Of a stretch of DNA of 23,548 nt, positions 13,954 to 20,574 are shown in pieces (positions within the stretch are counted from its first letter, which is position 1; every line of letters begins with the position of its first letter). This DNA comes from PKWO01 sp036384915 (GTDB lineage Bacteria > Pseudomonadota > Gammaproteobacteria > Burkholderiales > Burkholderiaceae_D), in the NCBI GenBank assembly GCA_036384915.1, contig DASVLJ010000048.1, positions 1 to 23,548 of the forward strand, in the 5' to 3' direction. The notes beneath the pieces are model-generated. The model was not told where the DNA came from and made no database searches. It saw only the letters and a list, made by a program, of their open reading frames with translations. Position numbers and translations under genes: made by a program.

Positions 13954-14439
13954 ATGGAAGAATTGATCACCATAGGTGAACTGGCGCGCCGCTCCGGCGT
14001 GGCGGCGAGCGCCTTGCGCTTTTATGAAGACAAGGGCTTGATTGCCAGCGTGCGAGAAGCCGGTACGAAATATGAGGGGAAACGGCGCTACCGGCGCGAC
14101 GTGCTGCGTCGCGTGGCCTTCATCCGCGTGGCGCAGACCGTGGGCTTGTCGCTCGAGGAGGTAGCGTCGGCGCTATCTGCCTTGCCCGATGCGCGCACGC
14201 CGGGGAAGCAGGATTGGGAAAGACTGTCGCGTTCATGGCAACCGATCCTGCAGCAACGCATCGATGCATTGAGTGCCCTGCGCGACCAGCTCACTTCTTG
14301 CATAGGCTGCGGGTGCCTGTCGCTGCAGAAATGCCGGCTCTACAATCCGCAAGACCTCGCCGCCACGCTGGGCAAGGGGCCGCGCTACCTGCTGGGCGAT
14401 ACCGCATCCGAACTTATGGCACGAGCCGTCAGGGATTAG
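13954..14439 (+). CDS. soxR: Redox-sensitive transcriptional regulator SoxR
   Basis: A 161-residue MerR-family regulator. The N-terminal winged helix-turn-helix reads ITIGELARRSGVAASALRFY (5-24) and continues with GLIASVREAGTKYEGKRRYRRD. A dimerisation helix follows. The cluster motif CIGCGCLSLQKC has C116, C119, C121 and C127, spaced as in SoxR 2Fe-2S proteins. Oxidation of the cluster by redox-cycling compounds switches SoxR from repressor to activator. The ATG at 13954 is chosen because GGAGGAGG (13941-13948) lies five bases upstream; the ATG at 13939 has poor spacing. No soxS is present in the window. Its stop overlaps by four bases the tail of the convergent gene at 14436. Confidence 0.95.
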   Translation: MEELITIGELARRSGVAASALRFYEDKGLIASVREAGTKYEGKRRYRRDVLRRVAFIRVAQTVGLSLEEVASALSALPDARTPGKQDWERLSRSWQPILQQRIDALSALRDQLTSCIGCGCLSLQKCRLYNPQDLAATLGKGPRYLLGDTASELMARAVRD

Positions 14440-14888
14440 CGATCCATTTTGCCGGCGGCCAAACCGTTCACCACGATATCGTACATGCCGAGCACGGAAT
14501 CGCCACCCTCGACGCCGTTGGCGAATTGCTTGGCGATCTTGGAGAACGGAAAGGCCGAATGCTGCTGGCCTTGCGGCGAGACCAAGGCGATACCATACAA
14601 CTCGAGTTCTTCGTCCCGATACCATTTTCCGCCAGTGGCTGCGGCGAGGCATTCGCCAAAAAACGAACCCAGTGTGGAAACGAGCGTCTCGGGCGGTTCA
14701 GGACGGTTCGCATCCTCAAGCCGCAGCCGCTCGATCAAACCGGTCAGGTATTCGACCGATTCCCGGTTATAGCCGAAATGCACCCCGGCTTGCTGCATGC
14801 CGGAATGCGGGCCAAGCTTGTCGATGACCAATCGGGCATTGGCCCGGATTTGCTGCAATACGTTTTCGTCCATAACGAGGGTACTCAT
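14436..14888 (-). CDS. Small conserved-looking protein of unknown function
   Basis: A 150-residue soluble protein that I do not recognise with certainty. It has no signal peptide or membrane segment. The pattern GYNRESVEYLTGLIERLR (about 39-56), then SFFGECLAAATGGKW (about 75-89), then FPFSKIAKQFANG near 113-125 recalls the DUF3806 type of domain, but this is a weak impression. The ATG at 14888 shares its first base with the stop of the upstream secreted-protein gene (TGATG), which implies coupled translation; a TTG one codon earlier is an alternative. It converges on soxR with a four-base tail overlap. Its link to the secreted partner is by position only. Confidence 0.75.
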   Translation of the reverse strand: MSTLVMDENVLQQIRANARLVIDKLGPHSGMQQAGVHFGYNRESVEYLTGLIERLRLEDANRPEPPETLVSTLGSFFGECLAAATGGKWYRDEELELYGIALVSPQGQQHSAFPFSKIAKQFANGVEGGDSVLGMYDIVVNGLAAGKMDR

Positions 14889-15676
14889 CAACCCTTGCCG
14901 GCCTTGAAGCCGTCGAGGATGGGATTCAGTTGGTCCATTTTCGCTCTGACGATCTCGCTCAGACGCGGCGCGAGTTCCTGGTTGCGTTCATTGATCAACT
15001 TCATCGGCGCATGTTGCACGGTGGAAGAAATCTTGTCCTTGCCGTCATAGTAAGCCGCTTGCGTGGCCTTGGACAAGGCATTGAAGCGTTTGACGAAGCG
15101 CTCCTGCCCGCCCTTCAAGCCGGCGGTGGTCCTGTTCCAGCGTTCGGCTGTGACCGCATCGAGCGCCGGATAGGGGGCTTGACCGAACTTTTTGAGCCAG
15201 CTGGCGCAGATCGTTCCATCCATGTTTTCCTCCCAATACAGTTTGCCTTCCGGTTTGCTGAAGAACTGCGCCAGATATTGCAGGTCTTCCAGGCTCATGG
15301 CGGAGAGGCCCTTGCTGACCAGGGCCGCCGGGGTATAGGCGAAGAAGGCGCCATTCTTAAACTGATCTTCGTCGAAAGCCGTGGCCAGCACGGCGCGCGC
15401 TTGATCGTAGAAGGCATTGCCCGCTACCCAGGTGTCGCCCAGGTTCATGGATTTACCCAGGCCGGCCAGCACAAGGTCCGGTTCCATCTTGTCCAACTGC
15501 AGGTTCATCAAGTCCGCAGCTTGCTGATCGCAGGGCAAGGGGCCGGTGGCGACAATCCTGGCAAGCAAATCCTCGCGCTCGTCCGCACGGGCGTGGGCCG
15601 ACACGGCGAAACCGGCCAGCGGGACCAAGCCGGAAAGCAGCAAAGGGCCGAGTTGAAACGACAACATTCCGCGCAT
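14888..15676 (-). CDS. Putative secreted protein of unknown function
   Basis: A 262-residue protein with a probable signal peptide: a short start, a hydrophobic core (about residues 5-25, with LGPLLLSGLVPLAGFAV) and a likely cleavage near SAHARA-DE. It is therefore probably periplasmic or secreted. The middle part, SLEDLQYLAQFFSKPEGKLYW (about 131-151, split here as SLEDLQYLAQ and FFSKPEGKLYW), faintly recalls DUF2059 proteins; this is not firm. The ATG at 15676 is preferred because AAGGAGG (15682-15688) is five bases away, while the adjacent ATG at 15679 is only two bases away. The gene has its own likely promoter and a leader with four TTAAGG repeats, and is coupled to the small gene after it. 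Confidence 0.8.
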   Translation of the reverse strand: MRGMLSFQLGPLLLSGLVPLAGFAVSAHARADEREDLLARIVATGPLPCDQQAADLMNLQLDKMEPDLVLAGLGKSMNLGDTWVAGNAFYDQARAVLATAFDEDQFKNGAFFAYTPAALVSKGLSAMSLEDLQYLAQFFSKPEGKLYWEENMDGTICASWLKKFGQAPYPALDAVTAERWNRTTAGLKGGQERFVKRFNALSKATQAAYYDGKDKISSTVQHAPMKLINERNQELAPRLSEIVRAKMDQLNPILDGFKAGKG

Positions 15677-15691
15677 CATATCCTCCTTGAA

Positions 15692-15724
15692 TTAAGGCGC
15701 TTAAGGTACTTAAGGCGATTAAGG
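15692..15724 (-). repeat. Four TTAAGG direct repeats with exact 9-bp period
   Basis: TTAAGG (CCTTAA on the coding strand) occurs at 15692-15697, 15701-15706, 15710-15715 and 15719-15724. The starts are exactly nine bases apart; the three bases between copies vary (CGC, TAC, CGA). The array sits just upstream of the ribosome site of the minus-strand secreted-protein gene and, if the promoter call is right, within its 5' leader. It could be a binding site for a regulator, an RNA-binding site or a slipped-strand repeat. Confidence 0.9.
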
Positions 15725-15752
15725 TGACATATATGGCCGGGCTTGCCCTTCA

Positions 15753-15781
15753 ATTATCCACCTTGCATTGCCGCTAGGCAA
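15753..15781 (-). promoter_or_regulatory. Likely sigma70 promoter of the secreted-protein gene
   Basis: On the minus strand TTGCCT (15781-15776) and GATAAT (15758-15753) are 17 bases apart: four and five matches of six to the consensus. Transcription would start near 15746, giving a leader of about 70 bases that contains the TTAAGG array before the start codon at 15676. Confidence 0.55.
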
Positions 15782-15832
15782 AATTCGTGCCTGTTCTGCT
15801 TATTTGCGCCTTGTATATGCTTTTTTGATGCC

Positions 15833-17671
15833 TTATTTTTCCTGCACCAGGGGTTTTCCTCTATCGATTACTTCACGACAATCACCGCGGAATGTTGAGT
15901 TATCGTAATCGCTCCAGCCGTAGCTGTCGACATAACGTTTGTGCCGCTTCAGTTTGCTGCTGACGAAACTGTAGTCGAGCCGTTCCGTGCTGTAGCGGAT
16001 GTTGGAGAGGTCGAGCAGGGTGTGGAATACATTTTCGGTCGAGAGCCGGGCCTTCTTGTTCTTTTGCAGCTGCGCCACTTTGTCGGGGTAAGTATTTTGG
16101 TATTCGTCGGAATACCAGACCAGGGACGGGATGTGGAATTCGTATTGCGTGTTGTGGCCGTGGAAGGCGAGGTTGCAAGTGCCGTCGTAGAGCGTCTGGC
16201 CGTGGTCCGAGACATACATCATCGACGTCAGCTCCTTGCTGGCGCGCAGCCGGTCTATCACCTGCGCCAGGAACCAGTCGGTATAGAGGATGGAGTTGTC
16301 GTAGCTGTTGTTCAATTGGGGCTTCAGCTTCAAGTCGGTATAGGCGGGATTCGCCACGCCGAATAGCGAAGGCTTCCACTTGTCGAACGGCTGCGGATAG
16401 CGGTGGCTATAGTTCCAGTGGTTGCCCAGCGTATGCAGCACGATCAGTTTTTTTTGCGCCGGATCGGCCATGGCATGCTCCAGGGGGCCGAGCAGGGTCT
16501 GGTCGAAGCTCGAGTTGTCGGTGAAACCGCCCAAATTCATGAATTCCACTACGTCGGCTTCCTTGGCGAACACCGAGATGGGTGTGTCGAACTGGCCGAA
16601 CGACATCTGGTTCGACAGCCACCAAGTCTTGAAACCGGCTTCCTTGTAGGCCGAGAGGAAGGATTTTTCCGTGAAACCCGCTTGCAGGCTCTTGGTTGCC
16701 GGCTTGCGCGACACGATCACGGGCACCGAGAGCCGCGTGGCCGAAACCGAGGTAATCATGTTGGCCAAGCTAACCAGGTTGCTTTCCTGTTGCAACAGCG
16801 GGTTGGTGTCGCGGCTGTAGCCGTTCAGGCTCCAACGGTCGTAACGAGAGGATTCGCCTATCACCATCACCACGATCTGCGGCGTATCGACGGCGGGGCC
16901 GACCTGGTGCGCGCCGAATATGAATTGCCGGCTCTTTTCATTCAATTCGGCCAGGTATTTGCGCTCATGATAAAAGTCCGCCCCGCGCACGACCAGGCCG
17001 AATGGCCACGTGTCGCCGAACTGGCTCGCTTCAAACGGGATCTTGGCCCAGAACGGCAGCTTGGGCATGGATGCGGATGCGCTTACCGACGCGGATGCGC
17101 TGTCTTCGTCCGAGGCGCTGCCCTCGTCGGAAGCCTCGTCCGAGGCTGAAATGCTGGCCGCAATCGCGGGGCGCACGCCGAATTCCGCGCCATACCACCA
17201 CAGCGTGCCGGCGGAAGTCAGCAACACGAAAACAATCGGCCGGCTCTTGCCGCGCCAATCGAGGTCCGTCGTACGCCAGGCCAGCATCCAGGTCCAGCAC
17301 CACCACGTGATGATGAGGACGATGATGACACCGAGCAGCCAGATCTTGCTGCCCAAAAACTCCATGGCTTCCTTAGGGCTGGTTTCGGCGATGATGCCCA
17401 GGTGATGGGTCGAAATGCCTTGCCCGTAGAAGGCGCGCAGATAAAGTTCGACCGGCAAGGCCAGGAAGGCAGGCAGCAGAAGCAGGTGAAACCAGGCCGG
17501 GCGCTTGAGCACGACCCAAACCGACATCCAGACCGAGACCTCCAGGCACAGCATGCGCCAGGGCTCCGCCACCGTTTGCCCGGAGAACAGCAGCGGCACA
17601 AACGGCACGGCTGACAGCAGCAGATAGGTGAGAACGATGAACAGGTTGGCGGGTCTCAACAGGGCGCGCAT
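15833..17671 (-). CDS. Phosphoethanolamine transferase (sulfatase-fold, EptA/CptA-like)
   Basis: A 612-residue inner-membrane enzyme. Five hydrophobic segments (about 8-30, 41-58, 62-80, 109-131, 145-162) precede a periplasmic alkaline-phosphatase-fold domain. The motif IGESSRYDRWSLNGYSRDTNP has E273 as a metal ligand and S274 as probable nucleophile where many relatives have Thr. LHTLGNH (412-418), SDHGQ (488-492) and FHGHNTQYE (503-511) supply the other metal and substrate residues. The family moves phosphoethanolamine from phosphatidylethanolamine to lipid A, LPS core or other glycans; the acceptor here is not known. It is longer than EptA-type enzymes (about 540-580) partly because of an acidic Ser/Ala linker at 172-202. 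The start at 17671 lacks a good ribosome site. It follows the glycosyltransferase gene by 59 bases. Confidence 0.88.
   Translation of the reverse strand: MRALLRPANLFIVLTYLLLSAVPFVPLLFSGQTVAEPWRMLCLEVSVWMSVWVVLKRPAWFHLLLLPAFLALPVELYLRAFYGQGISTHHLGIIAETSPKEAMEFLGSKIWLLGVIIVLIITWWCWTWMLAWRTTDLDWRGKSRPIVFVLLTSAGTLWWYGAEFGVRPAIAASISASDEASDEGSASDEDSASASVSASASMPKLPFWAKIPFEASQFGDTWPFGLVVRGADFYHERKYLAELNEKSRQFIFGAHQVGPAVDTPQIVVMVIGESSRYDRWSLNGYSRDTNPLLQQESNLVSLANMITSVSATRLSVPVIVSRKPATKSLQAGFTEKSFLSAYKEAGFKTWWLSNQMSFGQFDTPISVFAKEADVVEFMNLGGFTDNSSFDQTLLGPLEHAMADPAQKKLIVLHTLGNHWNYSHRYPQPFDKWKPSLFGVANPAYTDLKLKPQLNNSYDNSILYTDWFLAQVIDRLRASKELTSMMYVSDHGQTLYDGTCNLAFHGHNTQYEFHIPSLVWYSDEYQNTYPDKVAQLQKNKKARLSTENVFHTLLDLSNIRYSTERLDYSFVSSKLKRHKRYVDSYGWSDYDNSTFRGDCREVIDRGKPLVQEK
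17066..17158 (-). repeat. Low-complexity Ser/Ala/Asp/Glu linker coding region
   Basis: This stretch encodes residues 172-202 of the phosphoethanolamine transferase and consists almost only of Ser, Ala, Asp and Glu, with repeats such as SASDEASDEGSASDED and SASASVSASAS. At DNA level it is a degenerate series of GCGGATGCG- and TCGTCCGAGG-like units. It separates the membrane part from the catalytic domain and is likely to be disordered and prone to length changes. Confidence 0.8.
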
Positions 17672-17730
17672 GGCGGCTTGGGGCGAATTGCAGGCAAAAA
17701 CGCATTATCGCTGAAACTAGTGCCTCAACA

Positions 17731-19692
17731 CTATCCAGACCGCGTAGCGCACCAACCGTTCCACATGCCGCGCAAGGCTTGAGCGAACTGATGGGCGAAG
17801 CGCGGTGCGTCGAATACCGGCGAGGCCAGCACCCGGGCACGCAAGCTTTGCCGCAATGCAGCCAGGCCCGGATCGCGGGAAAAATGCGCGGCCTTGGCTA
17901 CATACTCCTCGGCATCGCGCGCAACCCAGTCGGCCAGACCGGCGTTTTTCAGCAAGCCCTCGCTCTGGCGCGCCAGAAAGCGCTCCCCGGCCAGCGTCAG
18001 TACCGGCACGCCCATCCACAAGGCTTCCGCCGTGGTGGTACCGCCGGTATAGGGAAACGGATCGAGAGCGATGTCGATGCGATTGTGTGCCGCCAGATAG
18101 TCTTCCCGCGTGCTCGGCCCTTCCAGGATCAAACGACCGGCTGCGATGCCATGAGACGCAAAACGCTCCGCCAGATAACGCACGGCATTGGGGTCGGCAA
18201 ATTGCTTGTTCTTCAATAGCAGGCGCGCATCGGGTACCGCATTCAATACACGTGCCCACAGCGCCACCACGCCATCGTGGATCTTGCTCAAGTTGTTGAA
18301 GCATCCGAATGTCGTATAGCCGTTGCCGGCAGCCGGCAAGGGGCCGACGGCAATATCACTGTCGGGCACGCTGAAACACAGGCGCGTGTCGGGCAGACGC
18401 CAGATACGTTCGACGTAGGCCCCGTCTTCCTCGGGCGGCAAGGTGAGGCGGTCGGCAATCAGGTAATCCATGGCATCCAGGCCCGTGGTGGCGAAATACC
18501 CGAGCCAGCTCGCCTGCACCGGCGCCGGCTTCCAGGCAAACATGTCGAGCCGCAAACCCTTGGTGTGGCCGTTCAGGTCGAGCAGGATATCGATGGCGTC
18601 GCCGTGGATGGCGGCGGCAAGTTCGGGGTCGGAAAGCTGGCGCACCTCGCGCCAGCCGCGGCAGCAGGAACGAATGTCTTGCGTGACCGCATCGTCATCG
18701 CGTTGATTGGCATAGCCATGGAATTCCAGGCCGGGCTGGTTCGCCAGCGCGCGCAGTACGCCACGCAGGAAATAGCCCACCGGATGGCCGCGAAAGTCGC
18801 TCGATACCATGCCGATACGCAAGGTCCTGTGCGGATCCGGCGTCACCTGCCATTCCGAGTAAGGTCGGGCGCGCTTGGCCGCGAGTGCGCCATAGCGCTT
18901 CGCTTCCGCCAGCTGTTGCGCATCCGGGTAAGGCAGGTAATTGCTATTGAACAGCAGGTTGTGATAGAGGAATGCGTCATCGGGTTTCGTTGCGATGGCG
19001 CGCGCGAAAGAGGCAATGGCGTCGGCAACCCTGCCGAAGCCGGACAGGGCATTGCCATAATTAAAATGCGACTCGGCCATCTCAGGCGCCAGCTCGACGG
19101 CCTTCTCGCTATAAGCGAGGGCCTTGCTATAGTTGCCTGCATCGAGGTGGGCGGCACCCAGGTTAAGGTTGCCCAACCTTTGATCACCCAAGTCGAGTGC
19201 AAGTTGATATTCGGCAATGGCGGCTTCGGCATCGCCGCTGGCGCGCAGCAGGTTGCCCAGTTCGAGATGCGCGGCCGGGGCTGTCGGCTGCAACTCGGCC
19301 CAGATCCGCGCATGCGGCAAGGCCTCGTCCGTGCGCCCCATTTGGGCCAGCAGCCTGACGATGTTGGCCCGGGCTTCGACATAGCGCGGGGCCAGGGTGG
19401 CGGCTCGAAGGTAGGCGGCCAAGGCTTGCTCGGACTCTCCCTTGGCTATTAGTGCCGTGCCGAGGTTGTTGTGGCCCTCGGGGTCGTGCGGTGCCAGTGC
19501 GCTGGCCTTGGTGAATGCCGCCAAAGCGTCCTTGCCTTGGGCGTGCATTGATGCTGCCAGCATTTTCCAAGCGAAGCCGTAAGCCGGCTGCAAGCGCAAC
19601 ACGGCGCGCGTCGCCCGTTCCAGTTCGGCATGGCGGCCTGCCGAATACAGACGGACCCACTCGGTCTCGCGGTTCGCGGCTTGTTTTTGCAT
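17731..19692 (-). CDS. TPR-containing O-GlcNAc transferase, SPINDLY type (GT41)
   Basis: A 653-residue cytosolic protein. About six TPR-like units fill residues 1-245 (for example DPEGHNNLGTALIAKGESEQ and SHFNYGNALSGFGRVADAI). A GT41 catalytic region follows, with SSDFRGHPVGYF (297-308, H303 probably the active-site His), DLNGHT (372-377), QASWLGYFATTG (393-404), FGCFNNLSKIH (462-472, K470 matching the UDP-binding Lys of OGT) and DPFPYTGGTTTAEALWMGVP (544-563). The family attaches GlcNAc or a similar sugar to Ser/Thr of cytosolic proteins; bacterial targets are often surface or motility proteins but none is evident here. An extended -10 promoter lies upstream. It is probably transcribed together with the phosphoethanolamine transferase gene 59 bases downstream. 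Confidence 0.93.
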   Translation of the reverse strand: MQKQAANRETEWVRLYSAGRHAELERATRAVLRLQPAYGFAWKMLAASMHAQGKDALAAFTKASALAPHDPEGHNNLGTALIAKGESEQALAAYLRAATLAPRYVEARANIVRLLAQMGRTDEALPHARIWAELQPTAPAAHLELGNLLRASGDAEAAIAEYQLALDLGDQRLGNLNLGAAHLDAGNYSKALAYSEKAVELAPEMAESHFNYGNALSGFGRVADAIASFARAIATKPDDAFLYHNLLFNSNYLPYPDAQQLAEAKRYGALAAKRARPYSEWQVTPDPHRTLRIGMVSSDFRGHPVGYFLRGVLRALANQPGLEFHGYANQRDDDAVTQDIRSCCRGWREVRQLSDPELAAAIHGDAIDILLDLNGHTKGLRLDMFAWKPAPVQASWLGYFATTGLDAMDYLIADRLTLPPEEDGAYVERIWRLPDTRLCFSVPDSDIAVGPLPAAGNGYTTFGCFNNLSKIHDGVVALWARVLNAVPDARLLLKNKQFADPNAVRYLAERFASHGIAAGRLILEGPSTREDYLAAHNRIDIALDPFPYTGGTTTAEALWMGVPVLTLAGERFLARQSEGLLKNAGLADWVARDAEEYVAKAAHFSRDPGLAALRQSLRARVLASPVFDAPRFAHQFAQALRGMWNGWCATRSG

Positions 19693-19727
19693 TTTGTCAA
19701 TGTTTGAGCCGGTAAATTGATGCCCGG

Positions 19728-19755
19728 ATCATAACATTGGCAGCAGATGCGCAAA
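19728..19755 (-). promoter_or_regulatory. Probable extended -10 promoter of the glycosyltransferase gene
   Basis: On the minus strand the -10 is TATGAT (19733-19728), preceded by TGT, which makes an extended -10. A weak -35, TTTGCG (19755-19750), lies 16 bases upstream. The transcript would start about 30 bases before the ATG at 19692. Confidence 0.45.
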
Positions 19756-19803
19756 GAACCGACAATATGCCTGCTGCCGAAGCGGTTTGGCGCCAGATGT
19801 CGG

Positions 19804-19832
19804 TTGACGTTGTGGATAACTAGGGCTATACT
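19804..19832 (+). promoter_or_regulatory. Sigma70 promoter of the str operon (rpsL-rpsG-fusA-tuf)
   Basis: TTGACG (19804-19809) and TATACT (19827-19832) are separated by exactly 17 bases, with five of six matches in each box. This is the best sigma70 promoter in the window. The predicted start is near 19839, leaving a structured leader of about 200 bases ahead of rpsL. Confidence 0.85.
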
Positions 19833-19941
19833 CGCGAGTTCTCGAATTTAAGCATTCTGGCTTAAGCGCTCTTTGGTCTGCCCTCCCGCACTCCCTGCGC
19901 GCTTCTCCCTCTCCAGCTGAATCCGAATAGTAATAAATGTG

Positions 19942-20007
19942 GCACAAGCAGCATAAATTCCTTGTGCGGACACCAAGTTTAGCCCCCGAGCAGCAGTATT
20001 TCTCGGG
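19942..20007 (+). other. Two hairpins in the rpsL leader
   Basis: GCACAAG (19942-19948) pairs with CTTGTGC (19961-19967), a 7-bp stem with a 12-base loop. CCCGAG (19985-19990) pairs with CTCGGG (20002-20007), a 6-bp stem followed by TTT. The second could act as a weak attenuator. No known leader family was recognised. Confidence 0.45.
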
Positions 20008-20041
20008 TTTGTAATGTGGTTATTTTGTTGGATTTAGAACG

Positions 20042-20434
20042 ATGCCAACCATCAATCAACTGATTCGCAAACCCCGTGTCTCCGCCACGGTGAAGAGCAA
20101 ATCGCCGGCGCTGGAAAACAGCCCGCAAAAGCGCGGCGTTTGCACCCGCGTCTACACGACGACCCCGAAGAAGCCGAACTCGGCGCTGCGTAAGGTCGCC
20201 AAGGTCCGTCTGACGAATGGCTTCGAAGTCATTTCGTACATCGGCGGCGAAGGCCACAACCTGCAAGAACACAGTGTCGTGCTGCTGCGCGGCGGCCGTG
20301 TGAAGGACTTGCCTGGTGTGCGTTACCACATGGTTCGCGGCTCCCTGGATACCCAAGGCGTCAAGGATCGTAAGCAAGCCCGCTCGAAGTACGGTGCCAA
20401 GCGCGCCAAGGCCGGCGCCGCTGCCAAGAAGTGA
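20042..20434 (+). CDS. rpsL: 30S ribosomal protein S12
   Basis: A 130-residue S12, a decoding-centre protein and the first gene of the str operon. It starts MPTINQLIRKPRVSATVKSK and has the invariant strings TTTPKKPNSALRKVAKVRL, GGEGHNLQEHSVVLLRGG and DLPGVRYHMVRGSLDTQGV. K43 and K88, the sites of classical streptomycin-resistance changes, are both lysine, so a sensitive ribosome is inferred. The Ala/Lys-rich tail is a few residues longer than in E. coli (124). The ATG at 20042 gives the conserved N-terminus although its ribosome site is weak. Confidence 0.98.
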   Translation: MPTINQLIRKPRVSATVKSKSPALENSPQKRGVCTRVYTTTPKKPNSALRKVAKVRLTNGFEVISYIGGEGHNLQEHSVVLLRGGRVKDLPGVRYHMVRGSLDTQGVKDRKQARSKYGAKRAKAGAAAKK

Positions 20435-20476
20435 TCGTTTTTTCGCTCGGGGCATAAGCTCTGAATGAAATTGGAG

Positions 20477-20495
20477 TCGGTCCCCAATGGACCGA
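20477..20495 (+). promoter_or_regulatory. Hairpin in the rpsL-rpsG gap (candidate S7 control site)
   Basis: TCGGTCC (20477-20483) and GGACCGA (20489-20495) form a perfect 7-bp stem with loop CCAAT in the 140-base gap. In E. coli the S12-S7 intercistronic RNA binds S7 and represses translation. The position fits that role, but the primary sequence was not matched to the E. coli site. Confidence 0.45.
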
Positions 20496-20574
20496 GTAAG
20501 TGGAAGGTCTGCATGGCCTCCGCGGGTTGGCAGGTAAGAAACTGCAGCCCAACTGAAGACCGAAAGGAATAGCA

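Larger units (their letters stand above)
19693..20041. promoter_or_regulatory. Divergent promoter region between the glycosyltransferase and rpsL
   Basis: The 349-base gap has no gene. It contains a leftward promoter for the glycosyltransferase gene (about 19728-19755), a strong rightward promoter (19804-19832) for the str operon and a leader of about 200 bases for rpsL. The leader has three hairpins: TTAAGC/GCTTAA (19848-19865), GCACAAG/CTTGTGC (19942-19967) and CCCGAG/CTCGGG (19985-20007). The rpsL ribosome site is poor (GGA about 12 bases before the ATG). Confidence 0.7.

Noticed and set aside
15692..15724. TTAAGG array as a CRISPR or iteron origin
   Set aside because: Repeat units are only six bases with three-base spacers, and no cas or replication gene is nearby.
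14930..15727. Plus-strand open frame opposite the secreted-protein gene
   Set aside because: It lacks a plausible ribosome site and recognisable motifs, while the minus-strand frame has a signal peptide, a strong ribosome site and a promoter.
12845..19692. Accessory block as a mobile element
   Set aside because: No transposase, integrase, inverted terminal repeats or tRNA attachment duplication was seen.
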